Shown here in pieces: positions 13,701 to 23,063 of a stretch of 64,000 nucleotides of DNA (positions are counted from its first letter, which is position 1; every line of letters begins with the position of its first letter). The DNA is taken from assembly GCF_037975245.1 (NCBI RefSeq), contig NC_092579.1, positions 6,881,001 through 6,945,000 of the forward strand, in the 5' to 3' direction. The notes under the pieces were generated by a model that made no database searches, was not told the DNA's origin, and saw only the letters and a program-made list of their open reading frames with translations. The DNA is from Apostichopus japonicus (lineage: Eukaryota > Echinodermata > Holothuroidea > Aspidochirotida > Stichopodidae). The position numbers were made by a program, and so were the translations under genes.

Positions 13701-16265
13701 CATAGTATTTTGTATGGCAAAGATACAATTTTTTTCAACTCAGATATGATATTTTTGCATCTGGCAAGAGCACAACAAATGATGTCATCACAGCAATGCA
13801 ACGGAAATGCCTTGTTCTTCTTTACAGTATCGAACTATCAAATACACACAGAGGGAGACATTCCTGTTTATGAAATTCTCAATACAGAGAAGGTCGACAG
13901 CTGAGCAAACATTCCAACTATATCAAATTTCAAGGATACCTCAGCTAGAAGATTAAATTAGCAAAGTAAAGCTTTTGAAGAGCATTTGTCACAATGACAT
14001 CACAAAACCCACCTACTGTGATGCACCTTGAAAGAATCAAGGGTTAAATAAGCCTGTCAAAATAGGTTACATTCAATCTACCATATTGTCCCCTGTTTCG
14101 TGTACTGACAAATGTTCAAAAACAAAAATACATCACGGTCCAAATCATTTCACTGATTTGCAACTGAAGTTTTTTATCACAAATAATATCTTTTCAAGCA
14201 AATCTCTAGTTTTAAGTTACAGACAACAAATTATATTTTATTTCCGTTCTAAATTGAAAGGATGTAGAAACAATTTAAGGGCATATAGATGTTTCAAAAA
14301 CATTGGTCACTACGTAAAACAAAATAAAATAATATGCATATTCGTCAGTACTCGAAACAAGGGACCATATCTCCAGTTAGGAACTAGGTTTTGAGATGGG
14401 CTTTTCAACTAACAGTGCGTAATATTTTGATCTTTAAGATCAGTGTTACGTTGTCTGTCACCAGAATATCTCCCTGTTAACTTTAGAGAAATACATAAAT
14501 TTAAATGAAGCTCATTAGTATTGTAGTGACTTGTGTAAAGAAAAATGATGTCATAGATTTGGTGCATTTTGGAAATTGAAGGTCAGCATTTGGGAGATAC
14601 ATTGTGTTTTAATTTAAGGTTGAATGGTTTTGTGTTAGTGATTTGTAGTTTGGGTTAACGTAGGTGATTGATTTTACCTCTAAGATCTTCTTTTGAGAGA
14701 TTTGTTTTGTTCTTAAAGTTTGGTGGAAACATCTTATTTCAATTGATGTTAAATGTGGTTATTTGAAATTCCACTTTGTAAATATTTGTTATTTACTCTC
14801 ATATCAAATAAATCTATAAAATAAAGGATTTTCTTCAGAAGCTAAATGAAACCAAAACAAACTAAGAACACTTTAAGTGACACAGGCGGATGGAGAGTTA
14901 AATTTGAGGACAAATGAGAGATAAGTGAAGATTGATGAGAGGATTAAGGGCTGAAGAGATAAACTCTCAGGGGGTGGGGGCAGCAGGGGGGTAAGTAATT
15001 AGTTATGGCGGTGAAAGGGAAGGAAAGTGGTTGGGAAGGAAAACCTATGAATCTCGATAGGAAAGATGAGAGAGGATGGAAGGGAGTGGGGGGGGGGTGG
15101 AGAAAGGAAAAGAGAGGGGGCGGTTTATTGTCGTTCCCTCCTTGGATGTTGAGACCATGTATGTGATCATTCTCGGCTGAGGCAAACTGTCTCGGTGCGG
15201 TTACCTAGAAATTCAATACCTTGAAGGATCATATCCGAGGTGACGTGGTTTAGGAAGGTCGAAAGGTCGCCCAACTGAGTGTTGACTGTGGATATGTGCC
15301 ATAGAAATGTTACTTGAGAACTGTTGGTCACACCTACATGTTAAATTCAAATGTAATGATCAAAAGTAGAGTTTCATGTTCTCTTATTCAAATTGTTTCT
15401 GATTGTGATACTTGTAGACTTCCATTGTCATATGATATCTTCCCACCATCTATCTCTCTGGTTTACAGTCAGTTACCAACCTCATCATCAACCCCCCGGC
15501 AGTATTCAAAGAAGAGACTATAGATTTCTTCAGAGTCCACACACCAAGGTAAACCTACAGGCATCGAAAGTAATCATTTTTGCAAAGAGTTGTGCGGTTA
15601 TTTCCCTGGAAGTTGGCATGAAAGTTAATTTCAGATTACAAATGTAACATTAGGGCTGTATTGGGAGGCTGGTAGTAGCTTGTACGCAGAAAGGGTTATG
15701 AGAAAGTATCAAGTACTGAATTGCTGTTTGTGATTACACTTTGAAAGAGAGATAAGTGCACAAATTCCCAGCTTTTTTTAATGTTCTCTTCTGACCCTAT
15801 GAACTTCTCCAGTATATTTTCTTGTTCCCATGTTTGGGTAATGATTGTGAGCTTCTACAGGTTTGTGATGTTGAAATGCTGGCTCAACTTTTATTTTATA
15901 ATCTGGGAGAGGGAACATTTCTCTCCATTCTTTAACAGGCTTCAGCAGAGTTCAGCCACACTTTGTTAGCTTGAATCGCTGCTTACTAAGAAGTGGGTGG
16001 GTGGGTGGAATGAGAAACAATTATGTTGCAGGGTTAGAGAAATTAAGTTATTTGTTTCTTAACTTTCCTTAGATTGACATCTCGAGTCGCGGCTTGGTTG
16101 TCTCAAGAGGAGGGGAAAGATGATACATCATCATCATCATCAGGGAGTGGAATTGGGTACCCCCTTTTTCCGTTATCTCGTGGTTTCATCTTAAGTGCAC
16201 ATCAAGTCACCAGCAATCTCTCATCTAGATGGAGACAACAATTCCCTGCTGCCAGTAAAAGTTGA
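680..16265 (+). CDS. UBE2O: UBE2O-like E2/E3 hybrid ubiquitin-conjugating enzyme, 3' part in 13 exons
   Basis: UBE2O is a large E2/E3 hybrid that loads ubiquitin on its own UBC-domain cysteine and transfers it directly to substrates such as orphan ribosomal proteins. Visible coding exons are 680-1724, 2523-2625, 2932-3031, 3981-4146, 5320-5418, 7354-8192, 9004-9296, 9879-9982, 10943-11005, 11581-11784, 13397-13576, 15469-15548 and 16073-16265. All have AG/GT borders and join in one frame to give 1155 residues and a TGA stop. Diagnostic blocks are CR-type segments ([25 protein letters not shown]), the acidic [15 protein letters not shown] stretch, the UBC core ([38 protein letters not shown]) and the C-terminal [11 protein letters not shown] motif. 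The first exon opens in phase 2, so the N terminus lies upstream of the window; human UBE2O has about 1290 residues. The gene is convergent with USP22. Confidence 0.95.
1725..5319. other. UBE2O introns 1-4, mostly plain sequence
   Basis: Introns 1725-2522, 2626-2931, 3032-3980 and 4147-5319. Apart from a C run near 1835 and the hAT element at 3301-3592 I see nothing gene-like. Open frames at 2352-2591, 3823-3980 and 4201-4422 are chance or exon read-through. Confidence 0.7.
3301..3592. mobile_element. hAT-type MITE, family A copy 1
   Basis: A 292-bp element with inverted ends CAGGCACGTAGCCA / TGGCTACGCGCCTG, flanked by an exact 8-bp duplication GTTTCGAT (3293-3300 and 3593-3600). This is diagnostic of the hAT superfamily. 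There is no coding capacity. It lies in a UBE2O intron (3032-3980). Confidence 0.93.
5529..6340. repeat. 98-bp minisatellite in UBE2O intron 5
   Basis: The landmark TTGGCTGCTTG recurs at about 5616, 5714, 5812, 5910, 6008, 6105 and 6204, giving a 98-bp unit and roughly eight copies. It is G/T-rich on plus. Apparent long ORFs across it on both strands are repeat artefacts. Confidence 0.9.
6361..6750. repeat. 26-bp minisatellite in UBE2O intron 5
   Basis: Unit ATGTGCATTGGAGTTTGTGG plus TGTTGG, about 15 near-identical copies, immediately after the 98-bp array. Since 26 is not a multiple of three, all three frames read through it. Confidence 0.92.
7111..7246. repeat. 50-bp tandem repeat, about 2.7 copies
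   Basis: AGATCT[TA]AAA starts at 7111, 7161 and 7211, each followed by ATGTTATT.AACATTTAA and CCAGG. It lies about 110 bp before UBE2O exon 6. Confidence 0.8.
7354..8192 (+). CDS. UBE2O: UBE2O exon 6: acidic/Ser-rich linker with 11-residue tandem repeats
   Basis: The exon opens [20 protein letters not shown] and passes a serine run ending [10 protein letters not shown], which matches the acidic WEDDSDSWET region of vertebrate UBE2O. The remainder is a disordered, acidic Asn/Asp/Thr-rich linker. Residues coded by about 7750-7905 are four to five copies of an 11-residue unit with core VTNGDVTH (33-bp DNA period), with a decayed copy (GDVTERG) near 8041. It ends at AA|GTAAGA in phase 2, and a stop lies three bases beyond the donor in the same frame, so retention of the intron would end the protein immediately. 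Confidence 0.9.
7744..7912 (+). repeat. 33-bp coding tandem repeat in UBE2O exon 6
   Basis: The core GGTGTCACAAA[TC]GGTGATG repeats at 33-bp steps four to five times, translating to units with VTNGDVTH. The period keeps the frame. Unit differences include G/D, H/Q and R/D exchanges. Confidence 0.9.
8193..10942. other. UBE2O introns 6-8
   Basis: Introns 8193-9003, 9297-9878 and 9983-10942. The last holds the candidate cassette exon; otherwise AT-rich sequence without recognisable repeats or RNAs. Confidence 0.65.
9879..11005 (+). CDS. UBE2O: UBE2O exons 8-9: conserved segment leading into the UBC fold
   Basis: Exon 8 (9879-9982) encodes [20 protein letters not shown] followed by FSSALKKE. 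Exon 9 (10943-11005) encodes [20 protein letters not shown] plus a final Met. These align directly with the vertebrate UBE2O segment that starts the UBC fold (FSVLEFAPSNH, then KKFFSTVRKE, then LLATSLPEGIMVKTFEDRM). Exon 8 ends at GAG|GTACGT in phase 0 and exon 9 starts in phase 0, so the direct join gives the conserved protein. A second donor at 10017 and a small open segment at 10176-10252 lie between them and are described separately. Confidence 0.9.
10176..10252 (+). CDS. Candidate cassette exon in UBE2O (in-frame 37-codon insertion)
   Basis: The segment lies between a TATAG acceptor and a GTAATC donor and reads [20 protein letters not shown] then EHIKK in one frame. It needs to be entered in phase 1. 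A second donor for exon 8 at 10017 (TTGG|GTAAAG) supplies exactly phase 1 after adding [12 protein letters not shown]. Together the extension (34 nt) and cassette (77 nt) add 111 nt, so the frame into exon 9 is kept. The vertebrate protein has no such insertion at this site. Existence is inferred only from phase and splice-site fit. Confidence 0.3.
11581..11784 (+). CDS. UBE2O: UBE2O exon 10: UBC core with catalytic cysteine
   Basis: This exon holds 68 codons, phase 0 at both ends. It encodes [20 protein letters not shown], then the conserved YP..PP turn as SYPRKPP, then [19 protein letters not shown]. The Cys in GKICVSLL sits at the E2 active-site position, preceded by the Asn-rich NPN motif usual in E2 enzymes. 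A 17-G run begins 19 bases after the donor. Confidence 0.96.
11869..12235 (-). mobile_element. TTAA-type MITE, copy 2 (inverted)
   Basis: This copy has the same family in opposite orientation, starting TTAAAGGCATTGAAGACTCG and ending GCGCGAGTCTCCAATGCCTC then TAA. It lies in the UBE2O intron between exons 10 and 11, directly upstream of the 12-bp array. Confidence 0.75.
12697..13190. repeat. 12-bp minisatellite in UBE2O intron 10
   Basis: About 40 variants of TACTTGTACTCA / TACTTGTACACA. Because 12 is divisible by three, the array is open in several frames on both strands and yields spurious His/Thr/Cys-, Tyr/Lys- or Ser/Met-rich ORFs. Confidence 0.9.
13397..13576 (+). CDS. UBE2O: UBE2O exon 11: C-terminal half of UBC domain
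   Basis: This exon holds 60 codons in phase 0. It encodes [20 protein letters not shown] then [19 protein letters not shown] and [11 protein letters not shown]. This is the UBE2O-type helix region after the active site (vertebrate [20 protein letters not shown] and EPYYNEAGFD). The intron before it carries a TTAA-bounded element and a 12-bp tandem array. Confidence 0.95.
13577..16072. other. UBE2O introns 11-12
   Basis: Intron 13577-15468 and intron 15549-16072. A purine-rich G-run stretch at about 14965-15122 is the only notable feature. Nothing gene-like was seen. Confidence 0.6.
15469..16265 (+). CDS. UBE2O: UBE2O exons 12-13: C-terminal helices and GYPLFPLS tail
   Basis: Exon 12 (15469-15548) encodes [20 protein letters not shown] then FRVHTP. 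Exon 13 (16073-16265) encodes [20 protein letters not shown], a short Ser/Gly linker, [18 protein letters not shown] and a tail ending AASKS before TGA. Both parts are conserved in UBE2O, but the linker between the amphipathic SRVAAWL helix and GYPLFPLS is only about 15 residues here, against about 100 in human UBE2O. Confidence 0.92.
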
Positions 16266-16803
16266 CAACGGTTTTCAGCTTAGCTTAGGTTTTTGCCCAA
16301 TGTAGCAATTTTGTAGTGACATAAATACTTTATCATCTGCCTATGATTTCATAGATGTATTGTTTATACTCTCAACCATTAACTCTGTTTTCCTGGTCGG
16401 GGTTTTCTCAGTTACGAATTGAGTAATTATCTCTGCGTTGCAATTATTTGCATTTGTGTTGCTTCCAGGCGCTGGTTTATTGTCTAATGGTGTGTACGTG
16501 TATAGTTCAACAAATACTTAAAAGTCCATATTTGTTTGAGTACTCTTTTGTTAGGAGTACATATTTCTGCTTCTTGAATACTGTGTATATTCAAATGATG
16601 TACGTTAATAGTTTTACCACTAAAGAAGTTCTATGGGTCAAAGTTGCAATACGAAAAAACAAAAAAGGATTCACTGAGATTAGTCGAACGATAGATGGAA
16701 GAACCAAAACACGATACAGGTGTTTGGATTCTAGCAGAATGTCTTTCTGAAATATGAATGACCGTGACCAAACGTGTAATATTTACGCATGATTGGGTTA
16801 CTG

Positions 16804-16876
16804 CAGGGGGGGTAGGAAGCTTCCAAAAAGTGGAGGCACGTTCCCCCAGTTCTCCCCCCCGGCTACTACCCCCCTG
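16804..16876. mobile_element. 73-bp miniature hAT element
   Basis: The segment starts CAGGGGGGGTAG and ends CTACTACCCCCCTG. It is bounded by exact 8-bp GGTTACTG at 16796-16803 and 16877-16884. It lies about 540 bp past the UBE2O stop. Confidence 0.75.
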
Positions 16877-17621
16877 GGTTACTGTACTCTCAAGCTACTC
16901 AAGAGATCTATGTAGTTACAACTATCTGAGCGATGCTATTGAAGGACTTATTAAATTTCATCACTATGGGCCTCAAATTTGATCATTTCTAAACATTGCT
17001 AGAAATTTTCATTACTTTTTCAGTACTTCTCCTCTTGAGACTCTGATACTTTACATTGCTTGAACTTATTTGAAGATTTCTGAAATAGACAATGAAATAT
17101 CTCCAAATGGATAAGTACTCTTACTGTGGTGGTAACATGCTTGTTGAAGTTTCAGCAGGAGTGAGGGTGAGGGGGGGGGGAGGGATGATACTGATGTTGA
17201 CCAATTATTTCATTGCAGAATATTTCTTTGTTCCACAAAGGTAATGCAATGAACATTGTTTGGTGAGCAGACTAGGCTTATATCATAATGTCGTCAATGG
17301 GGGGGGGGGGGGGAGGGGGGGGGACAGAGTCTAAATATAAATAGACACATCTGTCATCTCCAAGTTTGAGGTGACTTAACTTTGCAATATTAGTACTTTT
17401 CATCAGTGATAACTTTATATTGGTCACAGGTATTAAGTAAGATAAAAAAAAACTTTGTTTCTGTGAAAGGAAAGTTGGTTCACATTAAAAAAAAAATTCT
17501 GTGAAAAGTTATTAGTTTCATATCTATTCTGGCCGATTATTGTGCAATTCTGTTTCACTTAGGGTATTAAACCAAAACAACTTTTCTTAATCATTGTTGG
17601 TAATTCAGACGATTATATCAC

Positions 17622-18450
17622 AATGCTTGGTATTGAATGCTAGGTATTGAATGCTTGGCATTGACTGCTTGGTATTGAACGCTTGGTATTGAAAGCTTGG
17701 TATTGAAGGCTTTGTATTGAAGGCTTTGTATTTAATGCTTGATATTGAATGCTAGGTACTAAATGCTAGGTATTTAATGCTTTGTATTGAATGCTTGGTA
17801 TTGAATGTTAGGTATTGAATGCTTGGTATTGAATGCTTGGTCTTGAATGCTTGGTATTGAATGCTTTGTATTGAATGCTTGGTATTGAATGCTAGGTATT
17901 GAATGCTAGGTATTTAATTCTTGGTATTGATTGCTTGATATTGAATGCTTGGTATTGAATGCTTTGTATTGAATGCTTGGTATTGAATGCTAGGTATATA
18001 ATGCTAGGTATTTAATGCTTGGTAATGAATGCTTGGTATTGAATGCTTGGTCTTGAATGCTTGGTATTGAATGCTTTGTATTGAATGCTTGATATTGAAT
18101 GCTTGGTATTGAATGCTTGGTATTGAATGCTAGGTATATAATGCTAGGTATTTAATGCTTGGTAATGAATGCTAGGTATTGAATGCTAGGTATTTAATGC
18201 TTGGTATTAAATGCTTTGTATTGAATGCTTGGTATTGAATGCTAGGTATTGAATGCTTGGTATTGAATGCTAGGTATTTAATGCTAGGTATTTAATGCTT
18301 TGTATTTAATGCTTGGTATTGAATCCTTGGTATTGAATGCTTTGTATTGAATGCTTGGTATTAAATGCTTTGTATTGAATGCTTGGTATTGAATGCTAGT
18401 TATATAATGCTAGGTATTTAATGCTTGGTATTGAATGCTTGGTATTGAAT
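17622..18450. repeat. 14-bp minisatellite after UBE2O
   Basis: Roughly 59 copies of TATTGAATGCTTGG with variants (CTAGG, CTTTG, TTTAATG). Variant units recur in blocks, so there is some higher-order structure. Confidence 0.92.
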
Positions 18451-19413
18451 TTTTTGAGGGACAAACAATATATATATAATGAAGCCGATTTACACTTAGT
18501 GCATTTGAAGTAACTATGTGAGACTTATTTTAGTGCAAGTTTATTCGGAAAAGAAGATCCTTATCACTCTGTAATGCAAGATTATTAAAAAAAAACAAAT
18601 ACAAAAACATAGACAATATGAACTTTGTTCAGTGTACTTTTTATTTCTGCTTTATTATTTTTATGTGTCAAAAAGAAGAAATATCTCTGCGAAGCAGAAG
18701 AGCAAATAGTTTGAAACAACTTATTGATTCCAATTCCAACTAATAATACTGGTTGTTTTTATTTTTATTTTGCAGAAAGGAAATATTCCTAAACATTGAT
18801 ACCTACAAACACAATCACAAACACACACAAACACATACAGAGAGAAAAGTGCAACTTGTTTGTTTGTAAAGACAAACAGAGAATGAAATTAAATTTGTCT
18901 TTGGTATCAATATTCCGTTTACAGGTATAGCCTAAATTACACATTGCAGAATTACTCACTGTTTTTCATTACACATTCCAAAAATGTTCTATATGACGAC
19001 TTAATAATATTTGGCCCTGAACTTTTAATTCATTGTAATAGAGCAGTGGATATCTAACAAGTACAACTAATTGTGCATATTAACATATCACATTCATATA
19101 CAATTACACACACAAAATATTGTGTAATAATAAGTGACAATCCTCATTAACATACACACAATCTCAAGTAAATAAATGACTAGGGGATAGAATATATGAA
19201 CACACCCCTCACCCAATGAACTAATACACTTACCATCTGGCATAATAGTTTAGCTTGCCATCAACAAACACCGAATATGGTAATGGGTACACAAACACAG
19301 AGTGTGTTCTGTGAAAGAACGAATAACATTGCAACAAGATGCCCCCACCTTTGAAAATGAAGCACAGGTGGACTCCTGCATTTGGGCCAAGGATATTTTC
19401 TTCTCACCCTCAA

Positions 19414-19439
19414 CCCCCCCCCCCCCCCCCCCCCCCCCC
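19414..19439. repeat. 26-base poly-C tract
   Basis: Uninterrupted C run preceded by CACCCTCAA. A similar G run (15 G, A, 9 G) is at 17299-17323 in the same intergenic region. Confidence 0.9.
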
Positions 19440-22400
19440 GCCTACACTCCTCATATTGCCAAGCATCGCTAATCTTGAAAATCCCATCACACCTTATTTG
19501 ATATTAACCTTAGTTTGAAGTATTAATCCCCTTAGTCTTCTCGCACTGTTGCCAGCTTGCTATACGGTTACATAAACCATACTTGATTTTAGACTTATTT
19601 TCATTTCATTCTTGATCATCCCCAGCGACTCTTTCTATTGACTAACACAAACTTAAGTTTGACAGAGTGTTGTTGTTGTTCCCAAAATTCTAACTCCTTA
19701 CGCTTCATGCTAAATGCAACACAGTGCTATAAGTTAGCATCTTTGGAAACGATGTTTGGATTTTCAACCGTTTCATGTTATATTTGTCTGGTAAGCTAGG
19801 AATATTTGGGGAATATTCTGTCTGTCAGAGGGGCTGATTTTATGCTCGGGGTAGGGAGGGGCTGAAGCCCCTTAGTAATATATATGGTTGTGCCCCTGTT
19901 TTAAAACTCAACCATCATGAAGGCAGCTGGTGTATTTATCCTGATAGCTATTCTTTTGCTTTCTCTACAAAACTTTTCCCTTCCCTGTAACATTTGACAA
20001 ACCATCACAGTAATCAGAAACAAATTATTTACACCCAATACATTTTATTTTGTTGATACTGTTTTTTGCTTTGCTTTTTCCTTCCCCCACACAACCAGTT
20101 AGTTTACCTGTAAAATGGCTTATATAACCAAACACAAATTTGTAGAATTTAACCAGTATTGAATGTAATATTAACCATATTGATGAAAATTAATATGAAA
20201 AATATTATAAGAATTAGTGAGTGATGTGAATTCATTAATGTTCACAAAAATAAATGCAACTTAAACTTTTCTTGACCATAAAATCATTTTTGTATGCAAT
20301 GGTGCAATATGACAATATCTACAACCACATTGGAAAAAGCTACCTGTCATTGTAAGTCAAAATAATTTAGTAACTGTTGAATGAAAATTTACTTATCAAT
20401 TTTGTAATAGTTGCTTCAATGCAAACTTATGTGTTTTTTTAATTTTTTTTTTTTTCGTTTTTCATTTATAGTAATTGATCATTTTTGCCTTTCTAAGAAC
20501 ATAAGGAAGAAACCAAAGTACAAAAAAAAAAAATTAGAATCAGGAATTAACTAATTTGAGGTGGCTTTTCTCAGCTTTCTATAAATGAAAATATTGCATA
20601 GGTAAACGTAAAATAAACACAAAACTAGAGATGGGGGAAGGTGGGAGGGTAGGGGAGAAGGGGTAAAAAGTTATTACTTATCCATCACAGATTCTGAGGT
20701 CTCAAACATCGAATATTACATTAAGCTACGTCCCAACATAACATTGTTTTTTGTTTTGTTTAGTGTTTCCAATATTTGCTGAATTTATTTCAGAGAAAAG
20801 TAATGTAAACGGGTCATTAAGCAAAGTCATTTATACCTTACAAAATGGCTTCAGCAAATGTGTAGACATAACAAGTGTAAGCCCTCCATGTTATTGTAAA
20901 CTTATTAATATTCAAAACTTTCAATGTAAATATTCATGAGAATCAGATGCATCATATCATTAAAGAAACTTACTGATAATACCAGCAAATACTAGAGAAC
21001 TTCAACCCAATCTGCCTGCCATGTTTTTTTTCTTTTCTATTTTCTAATGTAACATTTTTTTAACCAAGTGTTCAACAAGCTTTCAAATAGTTTCATAACC
21101 AGAACACTATCACATAGTTCACCTCTTCCAAAATGGTTTGATCTGCTTTGGTATTGACCTACTAACTTGTTAAATAGAATGATGTTCACCTAGATCTAGT
21201 GTCATAAGCAAAATGTGGTTGCGTCTACGTTTCCTTTAGCATTAAAAGTGTTGATAGGCCTTGGTCTTCCATTAAAATGTTCACTTTGCTGAGAGGAACT
21301 AGACATCTTTTACCACCCAAAAGGTGCAAAAAGGGAAATAGACTAAGAATGAATTTTGTAAATTAGTGGTATACTTTGCTGTGGTTTGTGAAAACATTCA
21401 AGCACTTTACCTTTACATCAAGCATATTACATGTGAAATCATACATAGTGAGCTATTGAACAAGTGGTCTTTGGTCCACATTAATAACATAACTGTACTG
21501 ACAATCTCTATGCAACACTGTAACAACCTTCACATTAGTACATCAATAGAAAGACATGTGTGCAAAGATAACATTAATGTTGCAGGAAAAGATGATGACA
21601 TTTTATGCTAACTGCTGGTGAGATTAGTGGCATTTAAAATACATGACCAGCTGTCGCCAAGGCAACCAAATGACCTTGTGTGATCTGTGCGGTGATGTTA
21701 AAAACAAAACGATGGGTGAGACCACTCCCCAACTCAGATGTCATAATGTAGCTAAACAGAATTCCTCAATGACTATTTCCTTTACAGCAAACCCTGACAT
21801 TTAGGCTAGTTACCTACATTGCTGCAATGATATATCATTTATGTTAATTGTCAATAAGTTAGCATCACATCACACAGACACAGGATAACAGCTTCATTAT
21901 GAAACAACGTAGGGAATTTTTACAACATGGCTAAAAGAAGAACGCCTCCACCACCCGCCCCCCCCACCCCTCATGGCAATCCAATAACGCAAACTTAAGA
22001 ATGCAGCATTTAAAAGTATTTCACACACTGTCAATGAGAGAATAATGAAAATAAAAGTAATGGTTTGAGGAAAGTGAGTACAAAAAGTTAGGATGGTATT
22101 ACAACAATGGATGATATGATAGGCTACATCATTTCTGCAATTGTCTGGGTAAAATAAACAAGTAAAACTGGTGATTACATCACACCAGCACTCTACTGCA
22201 TGGCAATCATCCTTTGAATTAGAACAGAAAAAAAAGGGTTTTTTCGGACAACTTTCTGCTCAGCAGCTAGAGCAGACCACTGATAACATGGGGATAAAAG
22301 AGGTTGATATACCAGTCTATGGGAAATGTGTAATACCTCTGATACTGTTCTGCTAGTGAAATTTTGTTATTATTCATTAACAAAAAATACAAACTCTTGT

Positions 22401-22557
22401 TTTCTAAAGAGACCAAGAAAAACCCGCTCCCTGGAGCATTCCTCTGTACCTCTAATTTACATGATGACTTTAGAAAGTCTTGCAAACACATCAATCTCAT
22501 TCGAGGATGAAATGGCAAGGGGGAGGTGTGGTGCAAAACAAGTGGGAGGTGGAAGGA

Positions 22558-22630
22558 GGGGGCCCTCATGAAGAAAGGAGAGGGGCCCTCATGAAGAAAG
22601 GAGAGGGGCCCTCATGAAGAAAGGAGAGGG
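22558..22630. repeat. 23-bp tandem repeat, three copies
   Basis: GGCCCTCATGAAGAAAGGAG plus AGG starts at 22561, 22584 and 22607 with no differences, so the array is recent. It lies about 430 bp beyond the USP22 stop, in its possible 3' UTR. Confidence 0.85.
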
Positions 22631-23063
22631 GGATTAGTGTTTAATCTTTGTTATCATGTTATTAACAATTACTAAATTAATATTGCTAGTATGCATGTCA
22701 GAATATCAACTTACTTTTATGCCTACAGATATCTTATATCTACAGATAACTTATCCAGCTTAAACAGACAAAAAAGGGAAGGGAATGGGGAAGGAGGGGG
22801 GGACAAGGGTCCATGTCAATATGAACAGAAAAGAAATCATTAAATATAGACTGAGTGCAATGTCATAGATTCACTGACAAATGCATATGAACAGACACAT
22901 ATGATATGTGCCATTATGACATCATAGGTAGAAGTACGGCTTTTCTGATTGCACAGAAAGGCTATTTTATAGCCAGCATACATCCACAGCTCAAAAGCCC
23001 ATTGGCCCGCTGACTTCTTGGTGTGATGCCTTCTGGGAGAAAATCCACTGGACCTCACATTCT

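Larger units (their letters stand above)
16266..23063. other. Convergent intergenic region UBE2O-USP22
   Basis: This region holds the 3' UTRs of both genes, the 73-bp hAT element, the 14-bp minisatellite, G/C homopolymers and the 23-bp repeat. ORFs here are short and AT-biased. No exon, tRNA or conserved motif was recognised from 18451 to 22557. Confidence 0.6.

Noticed and set aside
19829-19895. Possible hAT-like element starting CAGAGGGGC and ending GTGCCCCTG
   Set aside because: Flanking 8-mers do not match and the inverted ends are weak.
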